64,000 bases of DNA from Camelus bactrianus (lineage: Eukaryota > Chordata > Mammalia > Artiodactyla > Camelidae): NCBI RefSeq assembly GCF_048773025.1, contig NC_133541.1, positions 106,617,912 to 106,681,911 on the forward strand, given 5' to 3'. Below the pieces are notes generated by a model that made no database searches, was not told where the DNA came from, and saw only the letters and a program-made list of their open reading frames with translations. The translations under genes and the position numbers were made by a program. Below, in pieces: positions 11,101 to 23,643 of the stretch; position 1 is the first letter of the stretch, and every line of letters begins with the position of its first letter.

Positions 11101-11384
11101 AATAGAGCCGTCCACCCATAAAGAAACAGAGGGTGAAAAGTTTAGAAAAGTAGGCTGTGACCACTTGAATATCAGGGTAAGGAGCTGAGATTAGTTCTCA
11201 ACCTGTTTTCCAACACCACCTATGACATTGTTCTCAGGCACAAAGCACTCTACTAATATGCCCACACTTTCACTGCCCACCAAAATGTTGCAGAGCACAA
11301 GAAACTACAATAGTTTGAGAGTAACTATTAATAATATTTCATGAATGGCCTGTATGACAGAAATCACTTCTTAAGCCTCAATAT
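11101..11384. other. unassigned, possible hAT ends
   Basis: 'tagttctcaacct' at 11192 and 'agtttgagagtaacta' ending at 11327 are roughly inverted and hAT-like, but I see no 8-base duplication. Confidence 0.25.
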
Positions 11385-11838
11385 TCACTCTCCCCTTCTT
11401 TCTCAGTAATACAGCCATACAGTTTTAGGTAGGAGCATTACTATATTTCCAAGCATCCCTTGTAGTGAGACTTGGCCATGTGACTAAATTCCGGCCAATG
11501 GGATGTAAGCAGAAGCAGCAAAGTCAAGTCCCAGAATATGTCCCTGAGGGAGGGAGTGTGTCCTTCCTTCTCCCTCTTCCCCCTGCTGTCTGGACCACAG
11601 ATACAATGGTTGGATTTCCATCTGGGATCTTGAGGACAGGGTCACCCCTAGGGATGGTGAGCAGAGATCTAGAAGAAGCCTGAGTCCAAAATGACTCTGG
11701 AGGTTCCATACCAGCCATAAGCTGTCCACTCAGTGTTTTATGGGACCAAAAAGTGGACTTCTGTCTTGTTTAATTAGCTACTATTTTTGTGGTCTTTGTT
11801 ATAAATAACTCAAGCTGGATGCTAACTAATGCAGCCAC
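11385..11838 (+). repeat. old LTR, MaLR (MLT1-like)
   Basis: Contains 'gccatgtgactaaattccgg', 'ccaatgggatgtaagcagaa' and a 3' end with 'tttgttataaataactcaag' and 'gctaactaatgcag', which resembles the end of MaLR-type LTRs. A broken solo fragment; if the family is right it dates from early placental mammals. Subfamily not resolved. Confidence 0.45.
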
Positions 11839-12224
11839 TTACTACAAGTTGTACCATTGGATAAAATAACCCTATTGAAATGCAAGTGAATGAAAATATA
11901 TGTATTATAAAGGTAACCATGAACCCTACTTATATTCTACATATACATCATATACATAGATTCTATATATCCACATATTTCTTAAGGCAAATCTTTCACA
12001 AACATCAATACTTAAATTTTTTTTTTAATCACAGGTTAGTATTTGAAATACAAACCACAACAGATCCTAACGGCATTAGTGTCATGACGCTAAGAAAGAG
12101 AACTCCATATGACATTTGATTTGGTGAGTCCCTGGGGCAGGGCACAATTGACATCTTCCAGAGCAGCTGGAGCTGGTGTGATTCTCATCAAAAGAGACTT
12201 GGCCTGTGGATTAATGTTGGTTTC
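11839..12224. other. unassigned AT-rich stretch
   Basis: AT-rich with many 'atacat' steps at 11930-11975 and a T-run at 12018-12026. No gene or repeat family recognised. Confidence 0.3.
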
Positions 12225-12752
12225 TCACAAAGTTAAACATAATCTTCCTCAGATGACCCAGCAATCCCACTACTAGGTATTTGCCCAAGGCAAATGAAAA
12301 CAATTGTCCAAACAAAGACTTGCACATGAATGTGCAAGAGTAGATAAACAAATTGTGCTACATACAATGGAATGCTTCTCAGCAAGTAAAAGCATTGAAC
12401 TTCGATACAGAAAACATAGATGAGTCTCAAAACCATTATGGTGAGTCAGAGTAGCCAGACATCAAAGAGTACATTGTCGATGATCCCATTTATGTGATAT
12501 TCTAGAAGAAGCCAAGCCAATCTAAAGAAGAAACAACAGAAAGCAGGTCAGTTATCGTCTCTCACTGCAGGGCAAGTGGGGATTGGCTGCAAAGGAACAC
12601 AGGGAAACTTTCTAGGGTGATGAACTGTTTTCTGTCTTAACTGGGGGGGTGATCTCTCAAGGGTATTCATTGGTCAAAATTCATCAAACTGTGCACTGAA
12701 AGTACATGCACATTATTGTATGGAACGTATATTTCAATAAAGTTGATTTTAA
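12225..12752 (+). repeat. old L1 (L1M), ORF2 end and 3' UTR
   Basis: L1 phrases in order: 'gacccagcaatcccactact' (12255-12274), 'aaattgtgctacatacaatg', 'gatcccatttatgtgatatt', 'gtgatgaactgttttctg' and the end 'atttcaataaagttgatttt' (12731-12750). The 3' UTR is of the old mammalian type, unlike the younger copies at 7-11 kb. Confidence 0.88.
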
Positions 12753-12891
12753 GGCTTTTTTTAAATTATCAAGCTAAACAGGAAAAAAAATGCTTTAGAG
12801 AAAGAAGGCAAATAGTGATTTGAAATTAGGAATCCCAAATATAAAGTTAAAAGAACAGATGTTTTCAACTGCTGCTATTTGGGGGTTTGGG

Positions 12892-12929
12892 GTTTGTTTT
12901 TGTTTTTGTTTTTGTTTTTTTGTTTTTTA
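12892..12929. repeat. (TTTTTG)n microsatellite
   Basis: Imperfect run of T5-7/G units in a T-rich 38-base stretch. May be the remains of a reversed poly-A tail, but no element is recognised beside it. Confidence 0.85.
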
Positions 12930-13484
12930 GCAAGCTGCTTCTCTCATGAAGACTTTGGATAGCTGTGCCCCAGGAGGAGAAGCAGTAAGGACTGATTTCC
13001 TGAAAAAGCAACTCCAGGGCTGCCAGTGGGTAACAAAGAACAGATGTGGGAATGCACGGAGGGGCTGGGCTCATTTGTGTATGAGACAGCCCTACGGCAG
13101 CACTTGTCAAATCATCTGCGCTGAAGGATCAGGTGCTTTTTTGTTGGGGTGGTGGCTTGTTAGTTTTGTAAAACAAAAAAAATCACATAGCATGTCATAC
13201 CACTGTGTGAGTCTCTGAACACCTTCTTGGTGTATGTCTGGCTGGGTCACAGACTGTTAGCAAACATGCACAGACTGGCCTGGATGCTCAGAGCACTGCC
13301 CTGGGGCTTCCTAGAACTGCTTGGGGTACAATTTGGAAGAGACTGAAATCCCATGTCAGCAGAGAGGCAGGAGCCAAAGACAACAGGGTTATGGATATGA
13401 TCGTAGCCTTGTATGTACAGGGTGGACAGTGAGGTCTGGGGAAGTGTGCTCACAAAGATTTCAAAACAGATGCATGAGGTCAAC
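12930..13484. other. unassigned stretch
   Basis: No gene. Frames up to 90 codons on both strands lack family features. Confidence 0.3.
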
Positions 13485-13640
13485 TAAACAGTGTTTTGGA
13501 AAGATCTATCTGGCAGCACACTCAGGACAGTGAGGAATGAAGAGGCCTGAATCTCGGGACTGATGTGGAGATTGTCACAACGGACCAGGTGGGAGATGAC
13601 TGGGATTTGAATGTGGTGGCAGCTGTGGAACTGGAAAGGA
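13485..13640 (-). repeat. L2 LINE, ORF2 fragment
   Basis: Reverse-complement L2: 'gaaagatctatctggcagca', 'gtgaggaatgaagaggcctg', 'accaggtgggagatgactgg', 'aatgtggtggcagctgtgga'. These match the ORF2 part just upstream of the L2 segment at 10.9-11.1 kb. Confidence 0.6.
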
Positions 13641-14154
13641 GGGAGTGTCAGCCAGATGGCCAGGAAGAGATCCACAATGACTGGTGATGGGCTGGAGAGG
13701 GGCCTGGGGGGTGAAGGCAGGGTGGAAACAGGTATTCTGAAGAATGAGAAGGGAAAGGGAAGAAGCTTGTGTCTGGGGCCTCCGTTTGCTCTGAGAAATA
13801 GGAAGAAGGCTCCCTGGGCCTGGCAGTCTCCGGAGGGCTGACTCTGCTCACCTTGGCCTCTGGCCCAGCAATCCCTGACTTCCTGCAGCCCACAGTGCCA
13901 CCCACAGTGGGTGACAAAGGGGGTAGGTCAGAGCAGGGAGAGAGCCCACGCCTTTGTGTGCACCCCTTTCCGTGCCTGGCGTGCCTCCTTCCTCCCACCT
14001 AGAGCTCCTCCCCACCTTCTAGGCCTGGCCCAGGTGTCACCCCAGGGCAGAATGAATCACTCACTCTTGGCTATGCTGCCACGGGGCCCCAATGTGTTAG
14101 AGCTCTCAAGTCAGGTCCCAGACCAGCTGCTCACATGGGCTGCCCTACCACATG
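13641..14154. other. unassigned GC-rich stretch
   Basis: GC-rich, few CpG. No gene recognised; overlapping frames on both strands of about 100 codons are chance-length for this composition. Confidence 0.3.
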
Positions 14155-14250
14155 GCAGCCTCCCCACGGGGGCTATGTCCAACTTCAGCTTCACCAGCCT
14201 TTAGCACAGTGCCTGACGCAAGTGACCGCACTCAAAATGCAACATAAACA
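14155..14250 (+). repeat. L2 LINE, 3' end fragment
   Basis: 'cagcctttagcacagtgcct' (14197-14216) followed by 'gacgcaagtgaccgcactca' matches the last part of the L2 3' UTR. Confidence 0.45.
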
Positions 14251-14589
14251 GATGAGGGAGACACCGAAGGAATGACCAAAACAGGCAGGAAGGTCAATGG
14301 CATGGGCTCAACAAGCCAGAGGTCACAGGAGTTTTCTTTCTTCTGCCCTTGATACATGTATGGCGACCATTATTTGAAACATGAAACTTCCTCAACCCCA
14401 AATACTTTAGGGGCTCCTCTCTGCATGAAAAAACAACTGGCATACCATCAGGGTAGAAACTATATTCTGGATTTAGTCAGCAACACCGAGTAGTCTCAGA
14501 TTTAAAGGCTGTAAGAAGCTGGGCTGAGGCTGATCTGACTGGGTGAACTGGGGAGTCCGTAATGTCGGTCTGAAGACAGGGATCAAAAG
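14251..14589. other. unassigned stretch
   Basis: Nothing recognised. Confidence 0.3.
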
Positions 14590-14985
14590 AGAAGCTGGAT
14601 AGAATGGAATATAATGCAAAAAGTAAACCCACACATAAATGGCAAACTGATTTTCAACAGAAGTGCCAAAGTCATTCAATGGGAAAAAAGATTGTCTTTT
14701 CAACAAATGATGCTTAAATAATTGGCTATCCATATGCAAAACAATGAACCATAATCATGACCTCATACTATGTAAAAATATTAACTTGGAAGGTTATAAA
14801 CTTAAATATGAGAACTAAACTATAAAACTTTTAGAGGAAAACATGAAAAAATCTTTGGATGATGGAAATGCTTTATAAATGATATGGTTATGTGATTGTA
14901 CACACTTGTCAAAACTAATCAAATTGTGTATTCTAATTTTATTGTATGAAAATACATCAATAAAGCTAACCATAACTGTATCATC
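14590..14985 (+). repeat. old L1, ORF2 piece joined to 3' end
   Basis: ORF2 text ('gtaaacccacacataaatgg', 'gattttcaacagaagtgcca', 'tataaaacttttagaggaaa') runs to about 14880. It jumps directly to an L1 end ('caaattgtgtattctaattt', 'catcaataaagcta'), so the last part of ORF2 is missing by an internal deletion. Confidence 0.8.
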
Positions 14986-15051
14986 ATGCAATTTTGTTTA
15001 ATGTGCACTTATCTTCTTAAATTCACTTATCAAAGTATATGTTACAAATTG

Positions 15052-15076
15052 AAAAAAAGAGAGAGAGAGAGAGAAA
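15052..15076. repeat. A-run plus (GA)n
   Basis: Seven A then about nine GA units. It lies 65 bases after the old L1 end and has no clear link to it. Confidence 0.9.
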
Positions 15077-15487
15077 CCGGGTAACCCTTCAGATCTACTG
15101 GTCCTGAAGTCAGTGGTGTGAATACAGAAATAGGTGGGATTATCAGAGACCTGGAGATGGAAGCCAGCTTTCAGGGTGGGTTGCCCATGCCTGCAGGCAA
15201 GGAGCAGCCTGGGGTTTAGGGCGCTTTCTGATGGGTTATGCCCTGGCTGCAGAGAATGTTACATGCTTTGAGTATCACCTCTGCTCACACCCCTTTAGCA
15301 GAAGGAATCAGCCCAGGGATTTTCTGATCCAGAGAAGAGGCTTCTATAGCACAGAGAGGAAAGGGATTGAGACCCCAGAAGGAAGTTACTAGCACAATCA
15401 GGAATAAGAGTTTTCAGTTTGAAGCAGGAATTCCTGGACAGGAAAAGTTAAGTAGTAAAACCAGGACAGTGCTGGGTAAAATGGGAC
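15077..15487. other. unassigned stretch
   Basis: Nothing recognised. Confidence 0.3.
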
Positions 15488-15640
15488 GGTTGCTCAGTCT
15501 AGTTGGAAGGCACCTTAGAGATCATTACCCTACCCTCTTTCATAAAATATAGTCCTAGAGAGGGCAAGTGACTCGGCCAAGTTCACACAGAAGCCGGTGG
15601 CTGGGAATGGAGCCCAGGTCTCTAACTAGCTCCTCAGGCC
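15488..15640 (-). repeat. MIR or CR1/L3-like fragment
   Basis: 'ttggaaggcaccttagagat' (15501-15520) is the phrase seen at CR1-type ends, and it is followed by MIR-like 'agagagggcaagtgactcgg' and 'gttcacacagaagccggtgg'. Either family would be ancient; I cannot choose. Confidence 0.5.
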
Positions 15641-16239
15641 TTTCTCTCGATGGCATTTGCTTTCAGCATCCTCTGGACACTTGCCTTCTTCATTTCCTCG
15701 ACTACAGCTACTTCCTTGGTACCACCCCAAGCAGGGGATTTTCCAACAGCTGATTATCTGCTGTTAGACTGGAGGGATGTTGATGTGCCCCCTCGTCACC
15801 TCCTGTTTCCACGACAGAGAGGCGTCAACATTAGGAGACCGCTGAGAGAGCCATCATGGGCACCGTGGTCCTTCTGCCTTGCCAGAGGCAGGCAGTGCCC
15901 CAGGAGCTCCCTGACTTGTTCTCTGGCAGCCTCTGTCCTCTGTCTAAGTAAGGAAATACTCTCATCCAAGCCTGGACCAGTGGATCTGCTTCTCTCTCTT
16001 CCTCTTGGACCCCAAACTAGACACAAAAAAAGTCTCAAAAGGGATAAAATTCTCTTTCTCTGTCACCCAGTGTCTGTCTACTCCATCCTCCTTCAGAAGT
16101 GGAACTGCTCGTTAATCCATGATGTGGACTGGCAAACTCACAGGGGCTTTTCTGGAGCACTGAGGTGGAAGTTTTGTAATAAAGCAAGTGAGGATTTAAA
16201 TGAGGATTAAATAAAATAAGATTTGGGAAATGGCAGAGG
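15641..16239. other. unassigned stretch
   Basis: Contains the longest open frame with mixed composition in the window (15650-16210, + strand, 186 codons). It has a hydrophobic start but no recognisable domain and I do not call it a gene. Confidence 0.3.
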
Positions 16240-16488
16240 GTTGTGGCTGAGAGCCATGGCTCTGGAGCTCCTAGACCTGGATTCAAGCCCCAGGTTTGCC
16301 ACTGACTAGATGTGTGACCTTGAGTAAGTCACATTGCTTCTTTGAGTTTCAGTTTCCTTGTCTGAAGTGTGGATAAAATTAGTACCTGCTTCATAGGGCC
16401 GTGAGGATTAAATGTTAATGTATGCAAAATAGCCTAGCGCAGTGCCTGGCACAAAATAGGCATTTGATAAATATTTGCTGAATAATGA
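16240..16488 (+). repeat. MIR SINE, near full length
   Basis: Complete forward MIR order: 'tctggagctcctagacctgg' and 'attcaagccccaggtttgcc' (the B-box region), 'actagatgtgtgaccttgag', 'tcagtttccttgtctgaagt', 'tagggccgtgaggattaaat', 'gcgcagtgcctggcacaaaa', ending 'tgataaatatttgctgaata'. Confidence 0.95.
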
Positions 16489-16894
16489 ACTGAAATGACT
16501 GGCAAGGCTGGGATATGAAAAAAGATCTGGCTAACTCTGAAACCAGTGCTCTTAACCTCTACGAAATGTTGATGCCTAAACTTGCCAAGTACCTCCCCCC
16601 TAGGCAAGAAGGGTAGGAGATGTTCTTGAAATAGCTGGGTGATTCTCCTTGAAGCCCCTTCTAAGCCTCAAACATCCACAGCTCTCTCCCGTTTCCTTGG
16701 ATACATTCCAAAGACCGTCAAAGGGGAGGAGCTTGGGAAGGGAATAGCACCTCCCGACCAGAGATGTCTCCACACGAAGGAAAAGGTGTACTAGCAGAAA
16801 CAGCTAGTAGATCCGGCTTCGTTCTACACCCAGGATGGGATGTTTCTGCCTTTCAGGTTTAGCGTCGTGGTGTGCCAGGGCAGGATGGGACCAT
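16489..16894. other. unassigned stretch
   Basis: Nothing recognised. Confidence 0.3.
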
Positions 16895-17040
16895 AGGGAG
16901 ATGCTAGTCGATGAGAACACAGAGGCCCAGAGAGATGGAGCAGTTAGCTAATGATTGCACAGCCAGGTTGTGGCAAAGCCAGTACTGGAGCCCAAGTCTC
17001 TTGACTTCCAGCCCCAGACTCCCTGCCACTGCCTCCCTAA
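16895..17040 (-). repeat. MIR SINE, partial
   Basis: Reverse-complement MIR: 'acacagaggcccagagagat', 'gattgcacagccaggttgtg' and 'ccagtactggagcccaagtc'. The tRNA-side half is retained, the 3' half absent. Confidence 0.75.
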
Positions 17041-17589
17041 ATACACGGGCTCTCAGAATCATTAGGGCTCGGAATTCGTTCAGCACTAATCTTTTGAAAT
17101 CCCCATGGGCCCTCCCACAGTCCCTGTCAAGGACAAAATCACTCAGGGGGAAAACTGTATTAAAAAGTCTTTCAAATTGGCAGAGGAGGTGTTCCCTCAG
17201 ACAGGAGCCCCAAAGAGAACAGAGTTGAAATACTGATTTGATCAGAGGATCATCTGGGCTCCACATCTTGTGCACTTTTTATCATTTTCAGTGTTTTAGA
17301 GGGGAAGTGACAGGCTTATGAGCCTGAAATGCTCTGATAAGTGCATTCCAAATGCCTCTGCAGTGATGCCAAAGGAGGGACAGGCCTCATTCAGACCTCA
17401 CCAGAGGCTTAGGGAAACAGGTTGCTCCAATCCTCAGTCAAGTTTATTAAGAGGTGCCCCACCGACCCCACCCATGAATTCCAAACAATGGCTTCATTCT
17501 CACTGTCCTTCACAAGTAGGTCACTGGCCTGGCTGGGGAAGGGACTCAGGAACCCCAGAATATCAGAGCTCAGGAACACGTGAATGACA
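17041..17589. other. unassigned stretch
   Basis: Nothing recognised. Confidence 0.3.
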
Positions 17590-17690
17590 TGCCTTCCCTC
17601 TTGGCTAAAGGAACTGAGGCTCAGAGAGAGAAGAGGCTTGTTCAAAGTCACAGTTTGGGCTCAAGGTGAAAGTTTTGGCCTCTTCATCCC
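17590..17690 (-). repeat. MIR SINE, short fragment
   Basis: 'ggaactgaggctcagagaga' and 'cttgttcaaagtcaca' match the MIR reverse complement; no more than about 100 bases can be followed. Confidence 0.5.
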
Positions 17691-18719
17691 TCGGTCTTCT
17701 TTGACTGCAGCGCAGTCACCAGAGCAGTTCAGATAACAGCATCTGACAAAGCAGCCAGAGCTCCAAGGAAGCAAGGAGCAAGAAGAAGCATCTAGTAGAC
17801 CCCTGGGAGTGAGAAAAAGCACCCAGCCACTGGGAGCTTCCAGGAGTACTTGGTAGCCCAGGAGGCCTGTCCCCTCACAGCACAAGTATCTCAGTGCAAG
17901 CAGCCAGGTGCTTGCAAAACGTGAAGCCACGCCTACTTCACACACTCACCAAAAAAGAGAAGTGAGCCTTTCCCTTCCCCCATCTCCTTGCATTCCTGAA
18001 GCTGGATTTCCTGAGCAGATGTCACCGGGAAAAGGGACCCCTTTGTTTGCAATAAGAGATATCCATGTTAGATGCAAAGAAAGAAAATCCAAGTTTCAGA
18101 GTTAATGGCAGCACTATGGAATTTCCTCCTTTTGAGGTGCCTTAATTAAAATAGTAGGCATCCATGGTGCTCTGGGAACATGTAGTTCTGGAATTGAATA
18201 ATCCATGTATCAGGTCTGGAAAGCTTGCTTGTACTGAATCATTTGCTTTTGTTGGGATTTGAGTCGGGGGTTGGGGATTTTCTTTTTCATTTGTTTTGGT
18301 TTTGATAGCCAGGGGTAGGGTCCTTCCCAAATACAGTCCTTGGAAAGATTTGGTTCAGCCCAAACAAAACAACAACAACCCGTCTGAAAAATAAATACCT
18401 GGACATGATTAGAAAGCATGCGCAGAGTCACAAAACAGATGTCGGTACCTAAAGTCACCTTCAGGACCTGCTGACACAGGAAAACTTTTTGTCTCAAACG
18501 ACAAAGACAGCAGAGGCACCTCTATGAAGCAGACTCTAAAAACAACCTAACCATTCCTTTGTGCATCAAGGTACAAAATCTTCAGACTTGCATGAGAAGA
18601 TATTTTAAAACAAATCCTTGAAGTTCGAAAAGAAGAAGAGAAGTGTGTTTTTCAGAGAATCAAGTAACGTTCTCAACAGTGCAAAGCAAGAGAACTTTAC
18701 CCTCCACTAGGCTGCTAAC
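17691..18719. other. unassigned stretch
   Basis: About 1 kb without a recognisable gene or repeat. T-rich at 18242-18307 and A-rich at 18361-18395. Confidence 0.3.
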
Positions 18720-18827
18720 CTGGACAATGCTTATCCCCTCTGCTGTAGACTTTCCCCAACAGCTGAAGGACCAACCAGAAAGGACTATAGTAAACAGCAG
18801 GCACTTAGTAAACATTTGTTTTACAAG
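18720..18827 (+). repeat. L2 LINE, 3' end fragment
   Basis: 'aacagcaggcacttagtaaa' with 'catttgttttac' resembles the L2 tail; the upstream part is too diverged to place. Confidence 0.4.
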
Positions 18828-18967
18828 TAAGAGCCAGAAAGAGAATATTTTGTGTGTGGAAATTGAAAGTTTAAAAAAAATCATCCTAGTCAAAGCTTTG
18901 AAGGCATTAAGAGAAAAGAGTGGTTGACCTATTTCACTTTGAGCAAAGACTAAGAGGAGCTAATATG

Positions 18968-19232
18968 GGTCCTCCTGACAAGAGGGCAACTAACATTTAT
19001 TGAGTGCCTTCTGTATGCCAGTCGCTATGCTGAGTGTTTCCTATCAACATTCTCATTTAATCCTGATGATAACCTGATTAGCTCTAAGAAACTTTCATTA
19101 GCTCCATTTTACTAGTTGGGTAACTGAGGATTATAGAAATTGAATAATTTGCCTAATACATGGCAGAGCTGGGATCAGAACATAGGCCATCACACTTCAG
19201 AGACTGTTTCTTATATCATTATGTTCTCCCAG
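18968..19232 (-). repeat. MIR SINE, near full length
   Basis: Reverse-complement MIR from 'taacatttattgagtgcctt' (18990) through 'tctcatttaatcctgatgat', 'ccattttactagttgggtaa', 'aatttgcctaatacatggca', 'gagctgggatcagaacatag' to the 5' end near 19230. Confidence 0.9.
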
Positions 19233-19384
19233 CTGCCAATCTAAAGAGCTTCTTGTAATTTAGTTAATTAGGGCTCTGGGAGTAGAGTATTTTATTTTCA
19301 TGAATTAGCAGGAAATAAACTTCAAGTTCAGCATGTGTTACTGAGTGCTGAAGTGTGTGGCTCTTGACCTAGTTCAGGGTGTCC

Positions 19385-19535
19385 TGGAACTCCTCATTCA
19401 GCAAATACAGGTTTCACCCTTTCAAAACTGTATCAGCACCTATGATAAAACAGGTTCTGTACTCAATATGGGAAATGCAGAAAGAAGAGACATGGGGTCT
19501 ACCCTCAGGGAGTTCCCAGTCTCAACAAACTTGTG
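19385..19535 (-). repeat. L2 LINE, 3' part
   Basis: 'cattcagcaaatacaggttt', 'gtactcaatatgggaaatgc' and 'accctcagggagttcccagt' follow the L2 reverse complement, diverged. Confidence 0.55.
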
Positions 19536-19664
19536 AGCAACCTGAGAGTTCCCACCATTGAACTTGGTAGTTGCCATAGTCCTTGAACATGTGAGGTCCT
19601 CTGAGTAGCAGAGCAGAAGATGTAATGTAATTTGGTGCTTATGTAAGTCTATGAATTGTCCAGT

Positions 19665-19848
19665 AAGAGAGGCCTGAGATTGAATACTGGCTCCTCCATT
19701 TAATGAGCTGAATGACCTGAACAATTCCTTAACTTTCTGAGCTTCAGTTTTTAATCACCTTTAAATGCCTCACCCCACGGTTGTGGGGTGGGAGGACAAA
19801 ACGTCTGCTCCAGCACATGGTAAGTGCTGCTAAATGGAAGCCATTAGG
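19665..19848 (+). repeat. MIR SINE
   Basis: 'tgaatgacctgaacaattcc', 'ttaactttctgagcttcagt' and 'gcacatggtaagtgctgcta' are in MIR order, with the core partly lost. Confidence 0.7.
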
Positions 19849-19879
19849 AAGGACTAGTCTAGGGACTCAAGGCGATTCT

Positions 19880-20040
19880 ACACAAGACTGGGGTAAGAAG
19901 AATGAGTAGGAAGTGGTCATTTCAGGAGGAGAAACTTTGGACAAAGGCAAGAAGATGTAAATGTACACTGTGTGCTCAGGGAAAAGAGTGGTTCGCTAGG
20001 GAAGAAGAGAACCAAGATAGAACTTGGAGGTGTAAGAAGT
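19880..20040 (-). repeat. L2 LINE fragment
   Basis: 'gaatgagtaggaagtggtca', 'tttggacaaaggcaagaaga' and 'ctcagggaaaagagtggttc' fit L2 reverse complement upstream of the 19.4 kb piece, so this may be one L2 with a MIR between its parts. Confidence 0.5.
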
Positions 20041-20094
20041 GTCAAAAAAAGAGAGTGATTACCAGTGACCAGTACTCTGAGCACAAGTGTGCAA

Positions 20095-20900
<806 letters not shown>

Positions 20901-22640
20901 TTAATTCCCTGAGGGAGTTAAATAGGATTAAAAAAAGGAAAAGAGCTCCCAGGAAGTCACTGGTTAGCCATAAAAAAGCAGGTTCAGTGCCAGAGTGGTG
21001 GCAGAGGAGAGTCAAAAACGAGTGAGGTCAGAAGTGCAGTCAGCAGCAGCCTCTCTTCTCAGCCTGTATGTCCAATGGACAAGGGGCCAGAGAAGAGAAG
21101 AAAGTGGGGGTGCTGCAGAACCCCTGAAAGAAGGTCCAGGGAAGGAGGAGGGAAGAGTAAGGTCAATCCGGTGAAGAAAATACATTTATTGGGAAGGAAG
21201 GAGGGACGGAGGGAGGGAGATGGTGGTTGACAATCCTAAGAGTTCTGAGAAAATGATGGGTGGCCTCCTCCTCAATAAGGTGAATGGGAGGTGATTTCCT
21301 GATCGGGCAGGTGGAGTGGGGAGGGGGTGAGCTCAGTCTGGAGGCGGGAGGACATCAGAGGACCTGATTTCTGACTCCTCAGAAGGGATGGGAAGGAGTT
21401 CCTCCTCATGACCCCCCACTTCCAGCAGGTAAAGCCACCCCCCTCATCCCGTTCCTGGACCCCCCATTCCAGGTTTCCAGGCTTCTCTGTGTCAGCCCAC
21501 CCTCAGCTCTTTCCAGACACAACTCTTTGTTTGTGCAGTGTCCCTGGGGATGTGAAGGTGAGGAAGGGCAGAGGGTGGGTGGCCTGTGGCTACGCTGCTA
21601 ACAATGTGGCTTCCGGGTATTTGTCCCTGGTGGAATAGAACTTTTTTGGTTGTTAAGGGAGAGAGAATGTCTAAGCTCTCTAGAGTATACTAGAAGTGCC
21701 TCAAGGTTCTCATAGCCAAAGTCTTTCCTCACACCCTGGGTCAACTGGGGACTATCAGACCATGTGTCCTGATTTTTCTGTCGGAAACTATAACCAGCAA
21801 CTCATTAGTATTGATAGTGTTAATGACTTCATTACTGCTAAAATCATCCTCAGTAAATGATACTCGGAATGTGGAAGGAGAGAAGGAAATGTGGAAAAGA
21901 GAAGGAGAGAAGTGAGAACAGGGCAGGAGAGGCGAGTCTCCAAATCTCAGAAGGAAGTAGAGAGGGGCAGGCGATAAATGGGCGTCCTGCAGCTGGACCA
22001 AGAGGGTTTAGGATCCCGGGTGAAGAATTTTAGTTGTTTTCTTTAGGTGGTGAGAGGTGCTAGAAGCCTGAGGTCTCCACGCTGGGACCCATCCTCTCCC
22101 TCGCAAACCTGGAGGCTGGCTCAGAGAATGAGCAACACGCACACACACAGTTCCTGCTCCACTCCAGTCAAAGTGTCTAACGTAGGGTGTGCTGAGGAGC
22201 CCGCACCCCTACCTGGGGGCGTGGGGCAGGATGGCCCTGCTGAGCTGGACTGAGTCAAGGTCTATGCCAGGTGACATTTAGGCAAGAGGAAATCAGCTGA
22301 CAGTCATCTAGCACCCAGTGACAGCGAGCCTTTGAATTAACAACCCGTGTAACAGTCTTCACACTTCACTCTAACAAAGAGAAGGTGAAATCCTTCTGGA
22401 ACAGTATCTGCCACAGTACTTCCTCATAACTCTAGTCCCCACATATGTTTTTGGAAAGACAAACATAGTTCTGTGACCAAAAGAGATGCATAAATGCTGC
22501 ATTCTACAGCTGCTCTGGAGAAGTCACCACATACGTTAATACATTAAAGTCGCTGAGAAATCCTGCAGTGACTGAACTCTGTTCAACCTAGTATTGCACA
22601 AAATTACATCACCAGGGAACACTTTGTTCCATATCATGCT
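20901..22640. other. unassigned stretch, G-rich in places
   Basis: No gene. GGGA/GGAA-rich at about 21191-21223. AT-poor and purine-rich at 21860-21970. The CACACACAC tract at 22138-22148 is short. Frames under 90 codons show no family. Confidence 0.3.
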
Positions 22641-23474
22641 GAGGACAATGGCTCTCAGACATTTTTGCTCACAGTACACTTTCAAATTCTGGAATTTGGG
22701 GCAGCACACTTGAAACCAGTAACGTGGGCAATGTGCACGGACGGGTCTGGGGTTGTTCAGCAAGGTCTCTCCACAGGGCAGTCAGAACTCCGTGTTCATT
22801 CAGGGCCCCTCAGTCCTGAGGTGAAAGCTGACTTGAACTTGGCTCTGCCCTGATCATGCTTTCTGATAAATTCACAGAACAAAGTCGCCAGCTATTCTAG
22901 TAAAGCCTTTCTTGGAATGCCTCAGCATCACAGCACACCTCTTCACAGCCAGTGACCCCACTCTGCAGGACATCACACCATCCACTTAGCTCAGAGTTCT
23001 CCCCTGCAGGCATCCTTGCCGTAGTGTGATGCACAGCTGAAGCAAAAATAAATTTTACACACTTTGAAAAAAGTTTGGCAGCACATCCGTCAATAATTTA
23101 AACCACACAAGCTGAGAGCACTGGCTCTGGAACTGGTATTCTAAGAAGTAAAGTAGGAGGGCTGTTGAGAAGAAGCATGAGGTTATCTTGGGGCTGATCC
23201 TTGCTCCCCAAGAGGCATGGAGGGCTGGGTAGGGGAGGGAGGCAGGGCTACTGGACCTCTGGGAGCCAACATCCAAAGTCCTCCAAAACACAGAGACAGA
23301 AAGTAGTGTATAAATCCCATTTTCCTGCTTCCAATTCTTTAAACAACAAATCTTATTGGCAAGGTTTCAGTATTTATTTATTTAATTACATGCTTGTGAT
23401 TTTTTTTTTAAGCAAACTAGCAGAAAAATATGGTCACCCTTAATTAATTAATCCTCATTAGGGAACTGTGATGT
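22641..23474. other. unassigned stretch
   Basis: No gene or clear repeat. TATTTATTTATTTAATTA-like text at 23371-23388 and a T-run at 23401-23410 are simple sequence. 'gctctcagacatttttgctc' near 22651 is faintly hAT-like. Confidence 0.3.
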
Positions 23475-23640
23475 ATAGAAAGGCATCAGACAAGAGCAAA
23501 GACCCCTGTACCCTCTTCATGGCTCTGCCACTAGATGAGTAAGTAGCTTCACCCCCTGAGGCTCAATTTCCTTAGCAGCAAAAAGAAGGGCTGAATTTGG
23601 TAACTTCTAGAACCATTTTAAGGTCGGTATTACTCTGATT
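23475..23640 (+). repeat. MIR-type SINE, diverged
   Basis: 'atggctctgccactagatga', 'ccctgaggctcaatttcctt' and 'ggtaacttctagaaccattt' follow a MIR3-like forward order. Confidence 0.5.
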
Positions 23641-23643
23641 TCT

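Noticed and set aside
11192-11327. hAT element with inverted ends
   Set aside because: Ends only roughly inverted and no 8-base duplication; too weak to call.
15650-16210. 186-codon open frame on +
   Set aside because: Hydrophobic start but no domain, no splice context, and the 3' end is low-information sequence next to a MIR. Length is within chance for 64 kb in six frames.
22641-23055. Possible processed pseudogene
   Set aside because: No open frame, poly-A tail or duplication could be shown; only a vague cDNA-like look.
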